From Alphaproteobacteria bacterium (GTDB taxonomy: Bacteria; Pseudomonadota; Alphaproteobacteria; Sphingomonadales; Emcibacteraceae): a DNA stretch of 21,420 bases. Below the pieces are notes generated by a model. The model was given only the letters and a program-made list of their open reading frames with translations, ran no database searches and had not been told where the DNA came from. The stretch spans positions 1,004 to 22,423 of the forward strand of contig NVTJ01000030.1 of the NCBI GenBank assembly GCA_002401545.1. The letters run 5' to 3'. Shown here in pieces: positions 15,083 through 21,420 of the stretch. Made by a program: the position numbers and the translations under genes. Numbering within the stretch: position 1 is the stretch's first letter; each line of letters opens with the position of its first letter.

Positions 15083-15886
15083 TTACTTCCCCAGGACCAG
15101 GGCCGGGTTGAGACGCTCCCTGTACCAGTTGAGACCCCAGTGCAGATGCGGGCCGGTGGCACGGCCCGTGGCCCCCACCGTGCCAATTTTTTCTCCCTGC
15201 CTGATCACCTGCCCCTCCCGTACCGCAACTGTTTCCATATGGGCAAATACCGTGCTGACCCCATATCCATGATCAATGATCAGGGTATTGCCGGTATAAT
15301 AAAGCTCCGATACCATGGTCACCACACCACCAAGGGGGGCCATGATGGCTGTGCCTTTGGGCGCTGCAATATCCATGCCGGTATGGGGGCTTTTGGCCGT
15401 ACCGTTAAGTATCCGGTGATTGCCGAAGTTACCGCTGATGCGGCCCCTGACAGGCCAGATGAACGGGTTACGGAAATCAATACGGTCACTGTCTGTGGCG
15501 CGGGCCTTTTTGACCCGGGCTGAATCCTCAGCTATCCGCGCCAGCACCTCCTGCGGCGGCGTAACCATTTTTGGCGGCAGACCATTAATATGCTGAACAT
15601 CATATTTTTGTTTTTTAACGATGAATCTTTGATGCCGGGTGACACCGCCGGCATCCACCAGCCGAAATTTCACCATGCCGCCCTGTTTCCAGTTCAGACC
15701 AAAAGCAAAATAACCCTCCGGCGAGATTTTCAGTTTCCGCTCGCCAAGCCAAAGCCGGCTGTCCGGCGCAACCCTCCCCACATAAAAGCCGCCCTGGTCA
15801 AGTTCATCGGGCAGATCCAGTAAATTTCCGGCCTGCACCCCCCCCGCCATAAAAATCATAACAATGAAACCGGCTATGATTCTCAT
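15083..15886 (-). CDS. M23-family (LytM-type) peptidase
   Basis: Exported cell-wall endopeptidase. Residues 1-19 form a signal peptide (RIIAGFIVMIFMAGGVQA), placing it in the periplasm. An N-terminal beta-rich region (about 30-100) precedes the LytM domain (about 140-265), which keeps all metal and catalytic residues: His168 and Asp172 in HTGMDIAAP, His216 in VFAHMETV, and His247/His249 in GPHLHWGLNW. It should therefore be an active zinc peptidase acting on peptidoglycan cross-links, not one of the degenerate EnvC/NlpD-like activators. The ATG overlaps the xseA stop by four bases, so the two are coupled. The 267-residue length is normal for this group. Confidence 0.92.
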   Translation of the reverse strand: MRIIAGFIVMIFMAGGVQAGNLLDLPDELDQGGFYVGRVAPDSRLWLGERKLKISPEGYFAFGLNWKQGGMVKFRLVDAGGVTRHQRFIVKKQKYDVQHINGLPPKMVTPPQEVLARIAEDSARVKKARATDSDRIDFRNPFIWPVRGRISGNFGNHRILNGTAKSPHTGMDIAAPKGTAIMAPLGGVVTMVSELYYTGNTLIIDHGYGVSTVFAHMETVAVREGQVIRQGEKIGTVGATGRATGPHLHWGLNWYRERLNPALVLGK

Positions 15887-17298
15887 AATAAAGTCCCCTG
15901 CCGACTGTCACCTTTCCTGGGGCGCGGCTTTTTCCCGGGCGCGGTGCCCACGGCCACGGCCCCCACATGACCATCCTTGAATTCAATATCCAGGGCCCGG
16001 CCCGAAGACACCCCCGCCGCCAACGTCACTGCCCGTCCCCGGTCATCCCGGATCACCGCAAAGCCCCGTTCCAGCACCCGTTTGTAATTCAGGCTGTCAA
16101 ACAGGCGGCCAATGGCATCGAATTTATTCTGCATCTGTCGCAGATTCTGGCACGCAGCCCGGTCCATGCGCCCACAAAGCTGTCCGGTTTCTTCCTGCGC
16201 CCGCCTGATATCCTGATGCAGCAGGTCCGGACGGAGCAGACGACCAACCCCGTCAAGCTGCATCTGCCGCTTCTCGGCCAGCCGCATCAATGCCCCCGGC
16301 AGCCGTTCGGCAACGTCATCAAAACGCTGCCTGCTGAGGGCCAGAATATCCAGCGGTTTGGGCAATCCCCGGCTTAGTCCTTCAAGGTTCTGGTCCTTGT
16401 CCTTTACCATACGGCGCACCGCCCGGTTCAGGCGACTATCAAAATCCCGGATCATATAAACAAGGTCATCGCGCACCGGAACCGCCTGTTCCGCCGCCGC
16501 TGTCGGTGTGGGCGCGCGCAAATCCGACGCATAATCAATCAGCGTCGTATCTGTTTCATGGCCCACCGCCGAAATCAGCGGAATATCACTGTCCGCCACC
16601 GCCCGGATCACCACTTCCTCATTAAAAGACCACAGGTCTTCCAGACTGCCGCCGCCCCGCGCCACGATCAGCACGTCGGGCCGCATTATGCCATTACTGC
16701 CGTCCAGACTGTTAAAACCACGGATGGCCCCGGCAATCTGTTCCGCCGCCCCTTCGCCCTGTACCAGCACCGGCCAGACAATAACATGGCGGGGAAAACG
16801 GTCAGACAGGCGGTGCAATATATCCCGTATTACCGCCCCCGTGGGGGACGTCACGACGCCAATCACCTGAGGCAGATAGGGAATTGGTTTCTTCCGGCTG
16901 GCCTCGAACAATCCTTCGGCGGCAAGTTTTTTCCTGCGCTCTTCCAGCAGCGCCATCAAGGCCCCGGCCCCCGCCACCTCCATGCGTTCAATGACAATCT
17001 GATATTTGGAACGACCGGGATAGGTGGTCAGCTTGCCGGTGCAGATAACCTCAAGCCCGTCTTCAGGCCGGAAAGAAAGACGGCTCGCAACCCCTTTCCA
17101 TATAATACCGTCCAGCACCGACTTGTCATCCTTCAGGGTCAGATAAACATGACCGGAGGCCGCGCGTTTAAAGCCGGAAATTTCACCGCGCAGGCGCACA
17201 TAACCGAACTTGCCCTCCACAACACGCTTTAAAGCCATGCTCAGTTCAGTAACGCTGTATTCCGGTGTATTATCCGGGTAATCTTTATTTGTTTCCAT
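15883..17298 (-). CDS. xseA: exodeoxyribonuclease VII large subunit
   Basis: Large subunit of ExoVII, a single-strand DNA exonuclease active from both ends, made with the small subunit XseB (not in this window). With the chosen ATG at 17298 the product is 471 residues, right for the family. It begins TPEYSVTELSMALKRVVE, followed by the OB-fold (about 30-110) with GYVRLRGEISGFKRAASGH. The catalytic domain shows GVVTSPTGAVIRDI (147-160), ARGGGSLEDLWSFNEE (213-228), SAVGHETDTTLIDYASDLRAPTPTAAAE (243-270), then a long helical coiled region to about 430. A 63-residue upstream extension of the same frame is rejected because it crosses the divergent purD start. It is coupled to the M23 peptidase gene by a four-base overlap. 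Confidence 0.95.
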   Translation of the reverse strand: METNKDYPDNTPEYSVTELSMALKRVVEGKFGYVRLRGEISGFKRAASGHVYLTLKDDKSVLDGIIWKGVASRLSFRPEDGLEVICTGKLTTYPGRSKYQIVIERMEVAGAGALMALLEERRKKLAAEGLFEASRKKPIPYLPQVIGVVTSPTGAVIRDILHRLSDRFPRHVIVWPVLVQGEGAAEQIAGAIRGFNSLDGSNGIMRPDVLIVARGGGSLEDLWSFNEEVVIRAVADSDIPLISAVGHETDTTLIDYASDLRAPTPTAAAEQAVPVRDDLVYMIRDFDSRLNRAVRRMVKDKDQNLEGLSRGLPKPLDILALSRQRFDDVAERLPGALMRLAEKRQMQLDGVGRLLRPDLLHQDIRRAQEETGQLCGRMDRAACQNLRQMQNKFDAIGRLFDSLNYKRVLERGFAVIRDDRGRAVTLAAGVSSGRALDIEFKDGHVGAVAVGTAPGKKPRPRKGDSRQGTLL

Positions 17299-17347
17299 CG
17301 TCCGCCATGCTACAAGGAAGACAAATATAATAAAAGGATTATTGACG

Positions 17348-18625
17348 ATGAATATTCTGGTGATCGGTTCCGGCGGGCGGGAACATGCGCTTGTCTGGAA
17401 AATAGCACAGAGTCCGCTGGCCAATGTCATATACGCCGCGCCGGGAAATAGCGGCATGGATGGTCTGGCAACCTGTGTCTCCCTCAATTCATCGAATCAT
17501 AATGCGGTGGTGGCCTTTTGCCACGAAAAAAACATTGCCCTTGTAGTGGTTGGCCCCGAAGTGCCGCTTGTGGAAGGTTTGGTTGATCGTCTGGATAGTG
17601 AAAATATCACCGCGTTTGGCCCCAGTGCCGCCGCCGCAAGGCTCGAAGGCTCCAAAGGTTTCACCAAAGACCTCTGCGCCAGATATAATATTCCCACCGC
17701 CGCTTATGGCCGCTTCACAGAGCCAGAAATGGCCCATGCCTTTGCCATCAAAATGGGTGCCCCCATTGTTATCAAGGCCGATGGTCTGGCCGCCGGCAAG
17801 GGCGTGATCATTGCCGAAACTATCGCTCAGGCTCACGCCGCCATTGATGATATTCTTGGCGGCCAGTTTGGCGAGGCCGGAGCGGAGCTGGTGATCGAAG
17901 ATTTTCTGGTGGGCGAGGAGGCCAGTTTCTTTGCCCTTTGTGACGGCGATAATATCCTGCCCCTCGCCACCGCCCAGGACCATAAACAGGTGGGCGAAGG
18001 CGACACCGGCCCCAATACCGGCGGCATGGGGGCCTATAGTCCTGCCGCTGTCATGACAGACGAAATGACCCGGCGCACCATTAATGAGATCATCCTGCCC
18101 ACCGTGCGTGGCATGAAAGAGGAAGGTCATCCCTTCCGGGGCGTATTCTTCGCCGGGCTGATGATTACGGACAAGGGACCAGAACTGATTGAATATAATG
18201 TGCGATTCGGCGACCCTGAATGTCAGGTGCTGATGATGCGCATGAAATCGGATATTGTCCCGGCCCTGATCGCCTGCGCAAAAGGCGGGGTGGATAAAGT
18301 TGACATGACATGGCATGATACATCTGCCCTGACCGTTGTCATGGCCGCCAGAGGTTACCCCGGAAACTATGACAAAAATACCGAGATTCGCCGTCTGGAT
18401 CAGGCGGGGCAGGATGAAAATACCTTTATTTTCCATGCGGGAACCAAAAAAGAGAATGGTAAAACCCTTGCCACAGGGGGGCGGGTGCTGAATGTCACCG
18501 CCGTGGGGGAAAATGTGTCTGCGGCGCGGGACAGGGCTTATGCGGCACTGGACCAAATAGACTGGCCACAGGGTTTCTGCCGCCGGGATATTGGCTGGCG
18601 CGCCATAAAGCGGGAAAAAGAATGA
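17348..18625 (+). CDS. purD: phosphoribosylamine-glycine ligase (GAR synthetase)
   Basis: ATP-grasp enzyme joining 5-phosphoribosylamine and glycine to GAR in purine synthesis. The 425-residue product carries MNILVIGSGGREHALVWK at the N-terminus, VVVGPEVPLVEG, the ATP-binding KADGLAAGKGV, QDHKQVGEGDTGPNTGGMGA, and the metal-site NVRFGDPECQVL, all standard for PurD. The start at 17348 is preferred to the in-frame TTG at 17342 because AAGGA (17334-17338) is 9 bases before the ATG but only 3 before the TTG. It is divergent from xseA, the two starts being 49 bases apart, so their promoters must overlap; no clear -35/-10 pair could be fixed. It is followed after 96 bases by the phosphate symporter gene on the same strand. 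Confidence 0.97.
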   Translation: MNILVIGSGGREHALVWKIAQSPLANVIYAAPGNSGMDGLATCVSLNSSNHNAVVAFCHEKNIALVVVGPEVPLVEGLVDRLDSENITAFGPSAAAARLEGSKGFTKDLCARYNIPTAAYGRFTEPEMAHAFAIKMGAPIVIKADGLAAGKGVIIAETIAQAHAAIDDILGGQFGEAGAELVIEDFLVGEEASFFALCDGDNILPLATAQDHKQVGEGDTGPNTGGMGAYSPAAVMTDEMTRRTINEIILPTVRGMKEEGHPFRGVFFAGLMITDKGPELIEYNVRFGDPECQVLMMRMKSDIVPALIACAKGGVDKVDMTWHDTSALTVVMAARGYPGNYDKNTEIRRLDQAGQDENTFIFHAGTKKENGKTLATGGRVLNVTAVGENVSAARDRAYAALDQIDWPQGFCRRDIGWRAIKREKE

Positions 18626-18682
18626 ACCCTCACATAATGTCCATTGCATTTATCTGACAATAATGAAATTATGCGCCATATC

Positions 18683-18698
18683 TTAATTAATTAATTAA
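18683..18698. repeat. tetranucleotide repeat (TTAA)x4
   Basis: Four perfect tandem TTAA units, 23 bases before the ATG of the Na/Pi symporter gene. They lie where a promoter or leader would be, so a change of copy number could alter spacing. This may simply be an AT-rich promoter region. Confidence 0.7.
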
Positions 18699-18721
18699 TG
18701 AATGATTTTGGGTAGGATAGA

Positions 18722-19888
18722 ATGACCGGTATTTCACCTTCGGAGCAGAGCGAAACTTCCAGCGACAATCTGGCCCTTCGTATTTTTCAGTGGCTGTTTG
18801 TCCTGTTCCTGATCTATCTGCTGATTACCGCCGTCGGCATGATCGGCAGCGGATTCAAGGGGGCCACCAAGGGGCAGGCAATGGATCTTTTTGCCTTTGC
18901 CACCAACCCTTTTATGGGGCTGATTATCGGGGTGATTGCCACCGCCATGATCCAGTCCTCCTCCACCGTCACCTCGATTATCGTCGGGCTTGTGGCGGGG
19001 GGCCTGCCAGTTGAAATGGCGGTTCCGATGATTATGGGGGCCAATATCGGTACCACCATCACCAATACCATTGTCAGCCTTGGCCATATCAACAAGAAAA
19101 AAGAGTTCCGTCGGGCCTTTGCCGCCGCCACGGTTCATGATTTCTTTAACCTGATGGCGGTGGCCATATTCCTGCCGGTTGAAATTATTTTCCACCCCTT
19201 GCAGAAGATTGCCGGAATCCTTGCCTCCCACCTTGTGGGCGGTGAGAATTTAAGCGTCAAGGGGCTGAATTTCATCAAACCCATGACCAAACCGGTCATT
19301 GCCCAGTTTAAAAAACTGGCGGAGATGATTTCCGAACAGGGGTCCCATGTCCTGCTGATTGTCTTTGGCATATTCATCATCTTCCTTGTCATTATCTTCA
19401 TTGGCAGGTTGCTGAAGAAACTGATGGTCGGGAGAGCCAAAAACATCATGCATGCCTCCATTGGCCGGGGTCCGGTCTCTGGTATCATCTCCGGGGCGGT
19501 TGTGACGGTTCTGGTACAATCCTCTTCCACAACCACCAGCCTGATGGTGCCGCTCGCCGGATCCGGCGTGTTCAAGCTGAAACAGATTTACCCTTTCACA
19601 TTAGGTGCCAATATTGGCACCACCATAACGGCGCTGCTTGCCGCCACCGCCATTTCAGGGGACCATGCCGTATTGGCGTTGCAAATTGCGCTGGTTCATC
19701 TGATCTATAATGTCTCGGCGGTATTGCTGATTTACGGTGTCAAGAACCTGCGCAAGATTCCCATCCGGGGGGCTTTGTGGCTGGCCCGTGTGGCCGCAGA
19801 GAAAAAAATATACGCCCTGATCTATATGGTTGGCGTGTTCTTTGTCATTCCGGGCCTGATGGTCTTTATCTATCAACTCATCGCGTGA
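18722..19888 (+). CDS. Na+/phosphate symporter (NptA/PF02690 family)
   Basis: Inner-membrane sodium-dependent phosphate transporter. The 388 residues contain the two inverted Na/Pi repeats: QSSSTVTSIIVGLVAGG (78-94) with MGANIGTTITNT (106-117), and QSSSTTTSLMVPLAGSG (266-282) with LGANIGTTITALLAA (294-308). About eight hydrophobic segments are visible, starting at FQWLFVLFLIYLLITAVGMI. The cytosolic PhoU-like C-terminal domain found in many bacterial relatives (YjbB type) is absent; the protein ends after VFIYQLIA. The next gene, 11 bases on, encodes a short helical protein that might act with it. AGGA lies 4 bases before the ATG, rather close. No convincing Pho box was found upstream. Confidence 0.9.
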   Translation: MTGISPSEQSETSSDNLALRIFQWLFVLFLIYLLITAVGMIGSGFKGATKGQAMDLFAFATNPFMGLIIGVIATAMIQSSSTVTSIIVGLVAGGLPVEMAVPMIMGANIGTTITNTIVSLGHINKKKEFRRAFAAATVHDFFNLMAVAIFLPVEIIFHPLQKIAGILASHLVGGENLSVKGLNFIKPMTKPVIAQFKKLAEMISEQGSHVLLIVFGIFIIFLVIIFIGRLLKKLMVGRAKNIMHASIGRGPVSGIISGAVVTVLVQSSSTTTSLMVPLAGSGVFKLKQIYPFTLGANIGTTITALLAATAISGDHAVLALQIALVHLIYNVSAVLLIYGVKNLRKIPIRGALWLARVAAEKKIYALIYMVGVFFVIPGLMVFIYQLIA

Positions 19889-19899
19889 AGGATATCATA

Positions 19900-20130
19900 A
19901 TGGAAAATGAAGATTTCTCATCCCTGTCTAAAAAGAAACTGAAAACCCTGATCCAGGAAACCCAGGAAGTTCTGGACCAGCTTAAAGGTGAGCTGAAGCA
20001 GCGCAAGCTGGATAAACGCCATGAGGAAATTGACCATATGGAAGAACATTTCGAGGATGCCGCCCATAACCTGAGCAACCTGAAAAATTTCATTCAAAAA
20101 GTCTTTTCAGAAATGCGTAAAGATAAGTAG
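19900..20130 (+). CDS. small charged helical protein, function unknown
   Basis: 76 residues with no signal peptide or membrane segment, predicted almost wholly helical: KKKLKTLIQETQEVLDQLKGELKQR, then a linker with KRHEEIDHMEEHFEDAAHNL and a final NLKNFIQKVFSEMRK. Leu/Ile spacing suggests two helices forming a hairpin or coiled coil; His and Glu are frequent. The start at 19900 is chosen because AAGGA is 7 bases upstream and the frame begins 11 bases after the symporter stop, consistent with an operon. A longer upstream frame would lie inside the symporter gene. The sequence is too short for a PhoU domain. A role in controlling or assembling the neighbouring phosphate transporter is speculation from position only. 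Confidence 0.75.
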   Translation: MENEDFSSLSKKKLKTLIQETQEVLDQLKGELKQRKLDKRHEEIDHMEEHFEDAAHNLSNLKNFIQKVFSEMRKDK

Positions 20131-20148
20131 TTTTTTGAGGGGGGAAGT

Positions 20149-20225
20149 TTTTTGTTGATGGGGGATACTCCCCCGCGCCGTAGACGCTCCCCCTCCTCGT
20201 ATTAACTCGGGCGGCCCTTGGCCTT
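20149..20225 (+). repeat. direct repeat copy 1 (C-tract/hairpin unit)
   Basis: 77 bases, nearly identical to the copy at 20233-20308. It contains GGGGGA-TAC-TCCCCC (6-bp stem), a variable GC-rich centre (GCGCCGTAGACGC), a second C-tract (TCCCCCTCCTCG) and CTCGGGCGGCCCTTGGCCTT. Outside the centre the two copies differ at only 3 positions; the centre differs strongly and by one base in length. Confidence 0.9.
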
Positions 20226-20232
20226 TCTGGTC

Positions 20233-20308
20233 TTTTTGTTAATGGGGGATACTCCCCCGTGCTCGCGCACTCCCCCTCCTCGCATTAGCTCGGGCGGCCC
20301 TTGGCCTT
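20233..20308 (+). repeat. direct repeat copy 2 (C-tract/hairpin unit)
   Basis: 76 bases, the second copy, starting 84 bases after the first. It keeps the GGGGGA-TAC-TCCCCC stem, but its centre reads GTGC-TCGC-GCAC, a perfect small hairpin unlike that of copy 1. The flanks are conserved while the centre changes yet stays self-complementary, which hints at selection for structure. Confidence 0.9.
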
Positions 20309-20313
20309 GCCTC

Positions 20314-20327
20314 AGCCCATATGGGCT
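20314..20327. repeat. perfect palindrome AGCCCATATGGGCT
   Basis: A 14-bp perfect palindrome nested within a wider imperfect arrangement (CTCAG at 20311-20315 and CTGAG at 20335-20339). It directly follows repeat copy 2. It has no U-run, so it is not an intrinsic terminator. Confidence 0.8.
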
Positions 20328-20364
20328 TCGGTTACTGAGTTCTTTACGGATAAAACACCAATAA

Positions 20365-20432
20365 GGGGGGAGCGAGCGGCGCGAGCGGGGGGAACTCAAG
20401 TAGTAAGCGAAGAGCGAACGATAGTTCCCCCC
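20365..20432. repeat. inverted C/G-tract unit with 10-bp stem
   Basis: GGGGGGAACT (20387-20396) pairs perfectly with AGTTCCCCCC (20423-20432) across a 26-base loop. A further GGGGGG at 20365-20370 is separated from the first arm by a GC-rich centre with the GCGAGC motif twice. On the minus strand this reads C-tract, GC-rich centre, C-tract, resembling the two direct copies but inverted. With those copies it fills the 329-base gene-free stretch 20131-20459; I see no gene or RNA there otherwise. Confidence 0.75.
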
Positions 20433-20459
20433 ATCAAACAAAAAAAACCCGCGCTCATT

Positions 20460-21420
20460 TTACTCTGGTAAAATATCTTGTTTCTGGCCGGTGACGATAT
20501 GAATGTCCCGCTGGGGATAGGGAAACTCGACACCCTGATCATTAAACTTGTGCCATATCTTGTAATAAACCTCGCTGGCTACATTTGATACCCCGTTTTT
20601 GGCATCCCTTATCCACATGCGCAGCTCCAGATCAATGGCACTGTCACCAAATCCCTTGATCAATACCCGTGGCGCCGGGTCATCCAATATGCGCGGAATT
20701 TCATCGGCGGCCTCAAGCATCAGTTTCATGGCCAGGTCCAGATCGCTTTTATAGGAAATGCCCACCGGCAAATGGCGGCGGACCATGCGGTGGGAAAATG
20801 TCCAGTTGATCACAGTCTGGGTCACCATATCCTCATTGGGAATAAGATGTTCGCGCCCGTCGCGGGATATGACCGAAGTATATCGTCCCGCCAGCTTGTT
20901 GATCCGGCCATAGGTGCCGGAAATTTCCACCACATCCCCCGGTTTGATGGACCGGTCCATGAGCAGGATTACCCCGCTGACAAAATTGGACACCACCTTT
21001 TGCAGGCCAAAGCCCAGACCAACCCCGATGGCGCCACCAAAGACCGCAAATACCGTAAGATCAATACCGACACTGGAAACCGCAAAAAGAAAAGCCGCAG
21101 CAATCAGGACAATACGGGCGACCTTGGACAACAGCACCCGGGCAGAGGGGTTGACCGCCGGAACCCTGCGCAGCCAGTTTTCCAGAAATCCTGTCACAAC
21201 CAGCGCCAGCCAGATCAAAACCAGCATGGTCAGCATTCCGGTCAGCACGCCATATATACTGACCTCTCCCTGACCCAGTGAAAATGTCATCCCCTCCAGA
21301 ATATCAATCAGCGGTGACAGCCAGCCTACAATATTCAATGCCGCCAGACCCCAGGCAAAAGACCGGATCAAGCGGGCAATTTCCCGGCTTTCAATCAGGC
21401 TTGTCGCCAGACGAATCACA
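20460..21420 (-). CDS. MscS-family mechanosensitive channel (C-terminal part, cut by window end)
   Basis: Inner-membrane channel opening under membrane tension. About 320 residues are visible and the frame continues past the window edge, so the true N-terminus is missing. Two or three hydrophobic helices come first (YGVLTGMLTMLVLIWLALVV; VARIVLIAAAFLFAVSSVGI). The pore helix follows, FAVFGGAIGVGLGFGLQKVV with the alternating Gly/Ala pattern, then SNFVSGVILLMDRSIKPGDVVEI, the MscS signature, the beta domain (GTYGRINKLAGRYTSVISRDGREHLIPNEDM) and the alpha/beta C-terminal domain ending YPQRDIHIV. The length before the pore suggests a larger MscS-like or MscK-like protein. On this strand it ends next to the repeat cluster; a T-run follows the stop by 11 bases, without a clear stem before it. 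Confidence 0.92.
   Translation of the reverse strand, partial: VIRLATSLIESREIARLIRSFAWGLAALNIVGWLSPLIDILEGMTFSLGQGEVSIYGVLTGMLTMLVLIWLALVVTGFLENWLRRVPAVNPSARVLLSKVARIVLIAAAFLFAVSSVGIDLTVFAVFGGAIGVGLGFGLQKVVSNFVSGVILLMDRSIKPGDVVEISGTYGRINKLAGRYTSVISRDGREHLIPNEDMVTQTVINWTFSHRMVRRHLPVGISYKSDLDLAMKLMLEAADEIPRILDDPAPRVLIKGFGDSAIDLELRMWIRDAKNGVSNVASEVYYKIWHKFNDQGVEFPYPQRDIHIVTGQKQDILPE

Noticed and set aside
17326..17331. TATAAT as the purD promoter
   Set aside because: It would place the transcript start at about 17338, removing or truncating the ribosome site at 17334-17338, and there is no matching -35.
17299..17487. 63-residue N-terminal extension of XseA
   Set aside because: It runs across the divergent purD start, contains an unrelated hydrophobic stretch, and the family N-terminus begins at the ATG at 17298.
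17489..18649. 386-codon minus-strand frame opposite purD
   Set aside because: It is long only because the opposite strand of purD avoids stops; the translation is Gly/His-rich without motifs and purD is unmistakable.
18631..18675. Pho box before the Na/Pi symporter
   Set aside because: TGTCC and CTGACA are present but 17 bases apart rather than the 11-base period of PhoB repeats.
20202..20441. 79-codon minus-strand frame in the repeat cluster
   Set aside because: It is built almost wholly from the repeats and G/C tracts, with Arg/Pro/Gly-rich composition and no ribosome site.
20131..20459. CRISPR array
   Set aside because: There are only two direct copies, they are too long, they lie almost back to back, and no unique spacers or cas genes are present.

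Overview
The window looks like chromosomal DNA of an alphaproteobacterium with moderate G+C (a little over half by eye). The evidence is the gene set and order: a tight zwf-pgl-edd-glk Entner-Doudoroff operon with a divergent LacI-type regulator (the order I recall from Caulobacter), the metZ-apaG-folE run, a Cys-type intracellular PHB depolymerase beside a 3-hydroxybutyrate dehydrogenase, and a TorF-type porin. The order or family within the class cannot be fixed from this sequence alone.

Layout. (1) 1-2937, minus strand: metZ, apaG, folE and the start of trkH (cut by the window edge), closely spaced and probably co-transcribed. (2) 2938-4541: an AT-rich insert carrying one plus-strand gene, a 479-residue protein with an Apea-like HEPN domain (R-x4-H). 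It is unlike its neighbours in base composition and is the best candidate for a transferred defence or stress gene. (3) 4522-6817: phaZ and bdhA, divergent around a short control region with two adjoining palindromes, followed by a 37-residue membrane peptide gene. Together the two enzymes degrade stored PHB and oxidise 3-hydroxybutyrate. (4) 6830-12848: zwf-pgl-edd-glk on the minus strand and the LacI-type regulator on the plus strand. The 18-bp near-palindrome between them overlaps the regulator's own -10 box. The operon takes glucose to KDPG; the aldolase gene eda is not here. (5) 12865-14844, minus: a TorF-type outer-membrane protein and a threonine synthase whose intrinsic terminator is embedded in its last codons. 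(6) 15083-18625: xseA and an M23 peptidase overlapping on the minus strand, divergent from purD. (7) 18722-20130, plus: a Na/Pi symporter and a short helical protein. (8) 20131-20459: a gene-free repeat cluster with two 77-bp direct copies of a C-tract/hairpin unit, a related inverted unit and several palindromes. (9) 20460-21420, minus: the C-terminal part of an MscS-family channel, cut by the window edge.

Most of the window is ordinary core metabolism. The parts that most deserve a second look are the HEPN island, the structured repeat cluster, and the two palindromic control regions. I found no tRNA, rRNA, CRISPR array, transposase or integrase.
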